This document shows positions 58,438-64,000 of a stretch of 64,000 nucleotides of DNA, piece after piece; within the stretch, counting starts at the first letter, position 1; each line of letters begins with the position of its first letter. Where the stretch lies: assembly GCF_007828035.1 (NCBI RefSeq), contig NZ_VITV01000005.1:124001-188000 (forward strand), in the 5' to 3' direction. Position numbers and translations under genes: made by a program. The notes under the pieces are model-generated. The model was not told where the DNA came from. It ran no database searches and worked only from the letters and a program-made list of their open reading frames with translations. This stretch comes from Nitrospirillum amazonense. GTDB taxonomy: Bacteria > Pseudomonadota > Alphaproteobacteria > Azospirillales > Azospirillaceae.

Positions 58438-61090
58438 GGTTTCGCCGCCGGCCTTGGCCCATGCCAAGCACGGTCAAGGCCAAGCCGGCGGCGAAGGCGC
58501 CGTAGCCCCACCCGATGTGCGGCGGAGTGTAGCGAAAAACGACATCCGACCGGCCGGCGGGCAGATTGACCTTCTGGAACAGCGGGCCGTCGGCCGCCAT
58601 GGTCTGTTCCTGGCCGTTCACGGTGGCCCTCCAGCCCGGCATGAACAGCTCCAGCCGGGTCAGTGTGGCCGGGGCGGCGCAATCGGCCGCCAGCCGTTCC
58701 CGGCTGACCGGCGCCAAGTGGCAGCCGTCGGCACCGAAGTACGGCCGGGGGGCGGGCAGCGCGTCGATCTGCATCACGTCGTCGCGGAAGACGGGGCCGC
58801 CGCCTTCATCGGCAGGCTCGGCATCGGCTGGCTCGGCCGCGACCAGGGCGAAGGCGACATGGGGTTCCACGCCCGTGATCGGTCCGCCGTTCAGGGTAAG
58901 GGTTCGCCCCGTATCCGTCCCCGCCGTCCACATGGCCAGGCCGAAACGCTTGCGTCCGCCCACCCGGCTGATCGCCAGCGTCAGGGGCGCGTCACTCGCC
59001 AGCGGAACGGTTCCAGACAGCGGAACCAGAATGTAGCTGCCACCAACGACATCCGATAATGCGTACCCGCCGTCGGCGCATGTCGTACCCGCACAGAGGC
59101 GCAGTGTCAGGCGGCCGTCGGCGGCGCCGTTCTTCAGGGAACTGACATGCAGGCCCACGGCGGATACATGGCCGCGCCTGGCATCGAAGGGCACCCGGCT
59201 GGCGCCCGCCGGCAGGGTCAGGATCGCCGTATCCCCGTCGGCCAGGGCGAGCGGACGTTGGCTCAGGTCGACCATCCCGGGAGGAGCCCAGTCGAAGGGG
59301 CCTTTGCCTGGTATGGAAACGACGTAGCGGACGCCCATGTCGCGATAGGCGTCGGGGTTGCGCCGCAGATTTTCCACTGCGGTGGGCCCTGTGGTGGCGC
59401 GGCGATCCCGGCCGTCGAAGGCGATCGGATAGGTGTTGTCGTCCAGTCGTTGAACGACATGATCCACCCAGGCGGCGGGCAGGGGCAGGTTGTTGTGGTT
59501 GATGCCGGCAATGCCGTAATAGGCGCTGTAGTTGGGCTGGATGGGACCCAAGGTGTAGAAGCGCTGCAGGCCCAGGTGGCTTCGCAGGAAAGCGATGCCG
59601 CCTTCCCGGAGGTCGCCGGCACTCGGATAGAACATGGTGGGTATCAGCAGCAGCAGCACCGCCTCGGCCACCGCCAGCCCCCCCAGCCAGCCGGCGCGGC
59701 GACGGCTGCCCAAGGTGGGGTGGCGCAGAACAGCCGCCATGCCCCCCAGGACCATCGCGGCCACCGCCAGCGAGCCCCAAAGCCAGGGCGAGCGGTAGGG
59801 CTTCAGCGCCAGCAGGGGGGTGGCGAGGCCCACGGCCAGCGCGATGAACGCCAGTGCCGTCAGGAAACCCAGCCTTTGCCGGCGCGTTGGCTTTGCCGCT
59901 TCCGTCAGATCCTGGCAGGCCAGTCCCGCCAGGACGGCCAGGGCGAAGGCCACCGAGGGGGCGAAATAGCGGAAGAACATGGCCCAGCCGACGCCGGGGA
60001 TGGCGGTCACCAGGGTGTTGGCCACCGGCAGGCCGTACATGGCGCCGGTGACGATGGCGACCCACCCTGCCAAGGCCAGGCGCAGGGGACGCAGGTGGGT
60101 GCCAACCGCGCCGATCATGCCCAGGGCCAGCAGGCCCACACCGGCGTAGCCGCCCACTCCCCCCCAGAAGCCGAAGCTTTCGGCCGTGCCGGGGTCGCTC
60201 AGCCGGCCCAGGGCATAAGGCAGGACCAGGGTGATCAGGCGGGCGGCGGACAGGTGCACGTGGCGGAAGCCGCCGTTACTGTGATCGCCCAGGTTGGCGT
60301 CCGGCAGATAGCCCAGGAAGGCGACCAGGATGGGCCCCGCCAGCAGCAGGCCTCCCACCGCGCCCAGCGCAACCCGTGCGAGGTAATCCGCCCGCTGCCG
60401 GCGGGAAAGGTCCGCCAGCCGTGCCAGCGTCCAGACGCCGACCAGCAGGCCGTTGAAATAGGCGACCTCAGGGAAGCCGGCATAGAGCGACAACGCCAGG
60501 CCCAGGATGATCCAGGCCCAGCCGCCGCGCCCGCCCGCCTGGACGCGGGCCCGCACGGTTTCCACGCCCAGCAGGGTCATGGGCAGAAAGCAGATGGGAT
60601 TGACGACGGCATTGCCCAGCCAGGCGTATGTGCCGTTGAACTCGAACAGCAGGGCCGCCACGGCGGACGCCATGGGCGCCAGGCCCAGCCGCCGCAGCAG
60701 AATCCAGGTGAAGAGGCCGGCCAGGACCTGCAGGCTGATGTGCATGTAGAGCTGCCCATTGGGCAGGGCCAGCAGCATCGTGAGCGGGAACAGGGCGGCG
60801 GACTGCATGTCGCCGGCCAGAGGCATGCCGACGCCGGAATAGGGATTCCACCAGGGAATGGTGCCTGAAAGCCAGTCCAGCGCCGCGCGGTGGCCCAGGG
60901 CTTGGCTGGTATAGGCGATGTTGGGGTCAAGCGTGGACAAGCTGCGGCGCAGCACCCGGGCGGCGATGCCGCTTTCCAGAAAGCGGGCATCGGCCAGGCG
61001 CCAGCCCAGGATCAGGTGCAGCTTGGCCAGGATGGGGGCGATGAGGACAAGGAACAGCGACCTTCGGCTGCTGGCGGCATTTGATGTCAT
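58421..61090 (-). CDS. YfhO-family membrane protein, paralogue B
   Basis: An 889-residue membrane protein with the same layout as its neighbours: helices to about 490, then a periplasmic domain. Shared segments are LDPNIAYTSQALGHRAALDWLSG near 53-75, PWWNPYSGVGMPLAGDMQSAALFP near 80-103, LLFEFNGTYAWL near 151 and LQRFYTLGPIQPNY near 520. B and C are more alike than either is to A. It starts 8 bases after paralogue C ends, so C and B are co-transcribed. Likely a GT-C enzyme; the acceptor is unknown. Confidence 0.82.
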   Translation of the reverse strand: MTSNAASSRRSLFLVLIAPILAKLHLILGWRLADARFLESGIAARVLRRSLSTLDPNIAYTSQALGHRAALDWLSGTIPWWNPYSGVGMPLAGDMQSAALFPLTMLLALPNGQLYMHISLQVLAGLFTWILLRRLGLAPMASAVAALLFEFNGTYAWLGNAVVNPICFLPMTLLGVETVRARVQAGGRGGWAWIILGLALSLYAGFPEVAYFNGLLVGVWTLARLADLSRRQRADYLARVALGAVGGLLLAGPILVAFLGYLPDANLGDHSNGGFRHVHLSAARLITLVLPYALGRLSDPGTAESFGFWGGVGGYAGVGLLALGMIGAVGTHLRPLRLALAGWVAIVTGAMYGLPVANTLVTAIPGVGWAMFFRYFAPSVAFALAVLAGLACQDLTEAAKPTRRQRLGFLTALAFIALAVGLATPLLALKPYRSPWLWGSLAVAAMVLGGMAAVLRHPTLGSRRRAGWLGGLAVAEAVLLLLIPTMFYPSAGDLREGGIAFLRSHLGLQRFYTLGPIQPNYSAYYGIAGINHNNLPLPAAWVDHVVQRLDDNTYPIAFDGRDRRATTGPTAVENLRRNPDAYRDMGVRYVVSIPGKGPFDWAPPGMVDLSQRPLALADGDTAILTLPAGASRVPFDARRGHVSAVGLHVSSLKNGAADGRLTLRLCAGTTCADGGYALSDVVGGSYILVPLSGTVPLASDAPLTLAISRVGGRKRFGLAMWTAGTDTGRTLTLNGGPITGVEPHVAFALVAAEPADAEPADEGGGPVFRDDVMQIDALPAPRPYFGADGCHLAPVSRERLAADCAAPATLTRLELFMPGWRATVNGQEQTMAADGPLFQKVNLPAGRSDVVFRYTPPHIGWGYGAFAAGLALTVLGMGQGRRRNLSDPR

Positions 61091-61098
61091 CGTTGTCG

Positions 61099-63780
61099 TC
61101 AGGGTGTCGCGACGGAACGTCGGTTACGGGCGAAGGGCAGGGCGCTGGCTGCCGCCAAACCAAGCCCGGCAAGGAAGGCGGCATAGCCCCAGCCCATGTG
61201 GGGCGGCTGATAGTGGAAGCGCACGTCCGACCGGCCGGCGGGCAGGTCGACCTTCTGGAACAGCGGGCCGTCCTGGCCGACCGCCTGGGGCGTCCCGTTC
61301 ACCGTCGCCGTCCAGCCCGGCATGAACAGTTCCAGGCGCGTCAGTGCGGCCGGGGCGGGGCAGTCGGCTGTCATCCTCTCACGGCTGGCGGGCGTCAGCC
61401 GGCATCCCTCGGCTGTGAAATAGGGACGGGCGCCGGGCAACTCGACGATGTCCATGACCTCATCGCCGGCCACGGGGGACGCGAAACGCAAGGTCACTTG
61501 CGGATTCCGTGCCGGTGCCGGCGTGGTCCACAGCCCCACAGGGAAGTCGCCCCCGACCTTGCGGAAGGTGATGGTCATGGGGCCCGCCCAAGGCACCGGC
61601 GTGTCCAAGGGAATGGACAGGTACTGGTTGTCGGCCGCCGTGGCCAGGTCCCGGCGTCCTTCCGCGCAGCGGTCGGCGGCGCAGAAGCGCACGGCCAGCG
61701 TGCCCTTGCTCTGCCCCACATACGTGGCCACCAGGACGCCGACCGACCGCACCTCGCGGTCGGCGGCCATGGACGGGTCAGGCGGCAGGATCAGGCTGGC
61801 GCTGCCGCCGTCGTCCAGGCGCAAGACCTCGGTCATGCTGACGGCCACGCCCGGCGGTTTCCAGTCGAAGGGGCTTTGGCCGGTGGGCGCCACCAGGTAT
61901 TTCACGCCCAGGGCCCGATAGGCGTCGAGATTAGCGCGCAGGTTCTCCAGGGCAGTGGGGCCCCCCGCCACCTTGCGGTCATGGCCGTCGAAGGCCGATT
62001 CGATGGTGTTGTTGTCCAGATGGGTGAAAACGTGGTCCACCCAGGCCGCGGGCAGCGGCAGGTCGTTGTGGTTGATGCCCGCGATACCGTAATAGGCGCT
62101 GTAGTTGGGCTGGATGGGCCCCAGGGTGTAGAAGCGCTGCAGGCCCAGGTTGTTCTGCAGGAACTCTACGCCGGCTGTCTGTAACCGGCCGCTTTTGGGA
62201 TAGTTGCGCAGGGGCAGCACGAACAGGACCACCGCCTCGGCAACGGCCGCGGTGCCCAGTACCCAAGCCCGCGTGCGGTTGCTGAAGGTACCGCCGCCCA
62301 GTTCGCGGACGGCCAGCAGCGCCACTACGGCGTAAATCAGCGACCGGGCCAGGATGGGCACGAAGGGGGCGTTCATGTACAGCCGATGGGACAGCCAAAG
62401 CGGCGCCGCCAAGCAAGCCACTCCCGCGGCCAAGCCGCTCCAGTATACGAGCCCGGGTCGTCGTTCCGCCGCCCGCTCCGCCAGGTCATGGCAGGCCAGG
62501 CCGGCCAGCACGGCCAGCGCGAACGAGATCGAGGGGTTGAAGTACCGGAAGAACATCGCGTCGCCGACCGCCGGGATGGCGGTAAGCAAGGCCACCATCG
62601 CATGCTGGCCATAGACCGCGCCCGTCACCACCACGCACCAACCGGCCAGCGTCAGCCGCAACCCGCGCAGCCAGGGGCGCCAGACCGCCATCGCGGCCAC
62701 CACCACCAGGACCAGGCCGGTATAACCGCCGACGGCGCCCCAGAATATGAAGGCTTGCGCGTCCGGGGTATGGCCCAGGTCGCCCAAGGCATAGGGCAGG
62801 AACAGGGTCAGCAGGCGCTGGATGTCGAGATGCGAATGACGAAACACGCCGGCGGCATGGTTGCCCAGATAGCCGTGGCCCAGATATTCCCCGAAAGCGA
62901 TGAGGATGGGGGCGGCCAGCAGCAGGCCAGCCACCGTCCCGGTGGCGATACGCGCCATGTACGCCATGGAGCGGCCCCCCAGGCCTGCCAGCCGTGCCAG
63001 GGTCCAGAGGGCGATCAGCAGACCGTTGAAGTAGGCGACTTCGGGAAAGCCGGCGTAAAGCGACAGCGCCAGACCGCCGGCGATCCATCCCCATCCGCCC
63101 GGCTGGCCGGCCAGCGCGCGGGCCCGCGCCTCCTCCACTCCCAGCAACACCATGGGAAGGAAGGGGATGGGGTTGATGACGGCATTGGCCAGCCAGGCGA
63201 AAGTGCCGTTGAATTCGAACAGCAGGCTGGCCACGATGGCGCCCAGCGCTGTGACCCCCAGGCGCCGCATGAGCAGCCAGGTGAAGACGCCCGATGCGAT
63301 CTGCAGGCTGATGTGCAGATACAACTGGCCATTCGGCAGGGCCAGCAACAGGGTGGGCGGAAACAGGGCGGCGGATTGCATGTCGCCGGCCAGCGGCATG
63401 CCGATGCCGGAATAGGGGTTCCACCAGGGAATATGGCCGGACAGCCAGTCCAGCGCCGCGCGATGCCCCAGGGCATGGCTGGTGTAGGCGATGTTGGGAT
63501 CCAGCGTGGACAGCCCGTCGCGCGTGACGCCGCTGGCCAGCCAGCCTTCGACGAAGCGCGGGTCCGCCGGGCGCCAGCCCAGGATCAGGCCGAGCTTGGC
63601 CAGGATGGGGGCGAGGATGAGCAGGGTGATGGCCCGGAAGCCGCTGGAGCGCCACAGAGGTGCTGGGATTTCCGCACCGGTGGGCTGTGGCGGCAGGCGT
63701 TGCATCAGGCTGTTGGGCAAGGCGTCCATCTCGGCGGTGGAGAGGCGGGTTGATCCTTTCTCATCGGCCATGCCGGACAC
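61099..63780 (-). CDS. YfhO-family membrane protein, paralogue C
   Basis: An 893-residue paralogue, first gene of the leftward C-B pair. It has the same markers (LDPNIAYTSHALGHRAALDWLSG, PWWNPYSGIGMPLAGDMQSA, LQRFYTLGPIQPNYSAYYG, LFMPGWTATVNGTPQA). The start is GTG 63780 or ATG 63771; neither has a strong RBS, and the first 45 residues are not family-typical. Downstream DNA from about 62030 to 62160 is nearly the same as in B, so recombination between copies is possible. Confidence 0.82.
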   Translation of the reverse strand: MSGMADEKGSTRLSTAEMDALPNSLMQRLPPQPTGAEIPAPLWRSSGFRAITLLILAPILAKLGLILGWRPADPRFVEGWLASGVTRDGLSTLDPNIAYTSHALGHRAALDWLSGHIPWWNPYSGIGMPLAGDMQSAALFPPTLLLALPNGQLYLHISLQIASGVFTWLLMRRLGVTALGAIVASLLFEFNGTFAWLANAVINPIPFLPMVLLGVEEARARALAGQPGGWGWIAGGLALSLYAGFPEVAYFNGLLIALWTLARLAGLGGRSMAYMARIATGTVAGLLLAAPILIAFGEYLGHGYLGNHAAGVFRHSHLDIQRLLTLFLPYALGDLGHTPDAQAFIFWGAVGGYTGLVLVVVAAMAVWRPWLRGLRLTLAGWCVVVTGAVYGQHAMVALLTAIPAVGDAMFFRYFNPSISFALAVLAGLACHDLAERAAERRPGLVYWSGLAAGVACLAAPLWLSHRLYMNAPFVPILARSLIYAVVALLAVRELGGGTFSNRTRAWVLGTAAVAEAVVLFVLPLRNYPKSGRLQTAGVEFLQNNLGLQRFYTLGPIQPNYSAYYGIAGINHNDLPLPAAWVDHVFTHLDNNTIESAFDGHDRKVAGGPTALENLRANLDAYRALGVKYLVAPTGQSPFDWKPPGVAVSMTEVLRLDDGGSASLILPPDPSMAADREVRSVGVLVATYVGQSKGTLAVRFCAADRCAEGRRDLATAADNQYLSIPLDTPVPWAGPMTITFRKVGGDFPVGLWTTPAPARNPQVTLRFASPVAGDEVMDIVELPGARPYFTAEGCRLTPASRERMTADCPAPAALTRLELFMPGWTATVNGTPQAVGQDGPLFQKVDLPAGRSDVRFHYQPPHMGWGYAAFLAGLGLAAASALPFARNRRSVATP

Positions 63781-63819
63781 TTTTGCAACCAGCCTGTGCC
63801 AGTGACGCCGCCCAAAGCA

Positions 63820-63852
63820 AAACGCCGCGACGGGCGTACCGTCGCGGCGTTT
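63820..63852 (-). terminator. Terminator downstream of sdhB
   Basis: AAACGCCGCGACGG (63820-63833) and CCGTCGCGGCGTTT (63839-63852) form a perfect 14-bp stem with a 5-base loop. Read leftward it is followed by TGCTTTGGG. It lies 28 bases after the sdhB stop and before the YfhO start. Confidence 0.8.
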
Positions 63853-63880
63853 GCAATCATCGGCGCGTTGAGGACCGGCG

Positions 63881-64000
63881 TCAGGCGGCGCGGGCCACCA
63901 TCAGCTTCTTGATCTCGGCGATGGCCTTCGCCGGGTTCAGGCCCTTGGGGCAGGTCTGGGTGCAGTTCATGATGGTGTGGCAGCGGTACAGCCGGAAGGG
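63881..64000 (-). CDS. sdhB: Succinate dehydrogenase iron-sulfur subunit, C-terminal end
   Basis: Only the last 39 codons are inside the window. They read [20 protein letters not shown], then [12 protein letters not shown], with a stop at 63881. The cysteine pattern C-x5-C-x3-CP is that of the third cluster region of the iron-sulfur subunit of succinate dehydrogenase, which passes electrons from succinate to quinone. The rest, and the other sdh genes, lie beyond the right edge. Confidence 0.93.
   Translation of the reverse strand, partial: PFRLYRCHTIMNCTQTCPKGLNPAKAIAEIKKLMVARAA

Overview
The window is a GC-rich (well over 60 percent by eye), gene-dense bacterial chromosome segment, most likely from an alphaproteobacterium of the Azospirillum / Nitrospirillum type (Rhodospirillales). 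Pointers are a CcrM-type GANTC methylase next to rnhB, a CarD regulator, a 7Fe ferredoxin, an atpHAGDC operon without adjacent Fo genes, a fused indolepyruvate:ferredoxin oxidoreductase, and the order ffh-rpsP-rimM-trmD-rplS. The genus is inferred from gene content only. No rRNA, tRNA, CRISPR array, insertion sequence or prophage was seen. It reads as core chromosome with a few accessory patches.

Layout. 1-2.1 kb: the start of an LpxH-like phosphoesterase (cut by the window edge), a lipid kinase and a small unknown gene, with a patch of short direct repeats. 2.4-7.5 kb: the F1 ATP synthase operon atpH-A-G-D-C with hairpins in two of its gaps. 7.8-15 kb: a diiron ferritin-like protein, a possible immunity-type protein, rppH, the large indolepyruvate oxidoreductase and an ACT-domain threonine ammonia-lyase. 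15-19 kb: rnhB-ccrM-folB leftward and hemN rightward, with a GANTC cluster in front of ccrM and an FNR-like box in front of hemN. 19-23.7 kb: a TonB energy module (tonB, exbB, two exbD, a TPR protein). 23.7-31.2 kb, all leftward: a PA0069-type radical SAM protein, a fatty acid desaturase, ftsE without ftsX, a ParA-like ATPase, moaB, a degenerate phosphatase, carD and fdxA. 31.5-38.4 kb: a soluble histidine kinase with an orphan solute-binding protein, a lipoprotein, and a LysR regulator divergent from a quinone oxidoreductase/SRPBCC pair. 38.5-42.5 kb: the ffh-rpsP-rimM-trmD-rplS operon with a structured leader. 42.8-47.4 kb: a pentapeptide-repeat protein and a Gtr-like trio (polytopic GT-C candidate, GT2 polyprenyl-phosphate glycosyltransferase, GtrA). 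47.5-55.2 kb: dapF-mtaB-ftsY, a small catalase, and amn-yciB-lipoprotein. 55.2-63.8 kb: three paralogous YfhO-family membrane proteins, with a small lipoprotein gene on the opposite strand among them. The last 120 bases hold the end of sdhB.

The most system-like signal is the envelope glycosylation set: a GT2 sugar-lipid synthase, a GtrA-type flippase, one unclassified polytopic protein and three tandem YfhO-type GT-C candidates within 20 kb. In Gram-positive bacteria CsbB/GtrB-type and YfhO-type proteins work together, so a related Gram-negative glycosylation system is a reasonable but untested reading. Other notable items are the five-site GANTC cluster before ccrM, a large AT-rich palindrome between rppH and the oxidoreductase gene, a metallophosphoesterase relative with its metal-binding motifs replaced, and a multi-hairpin RNA leader in front of ffh.
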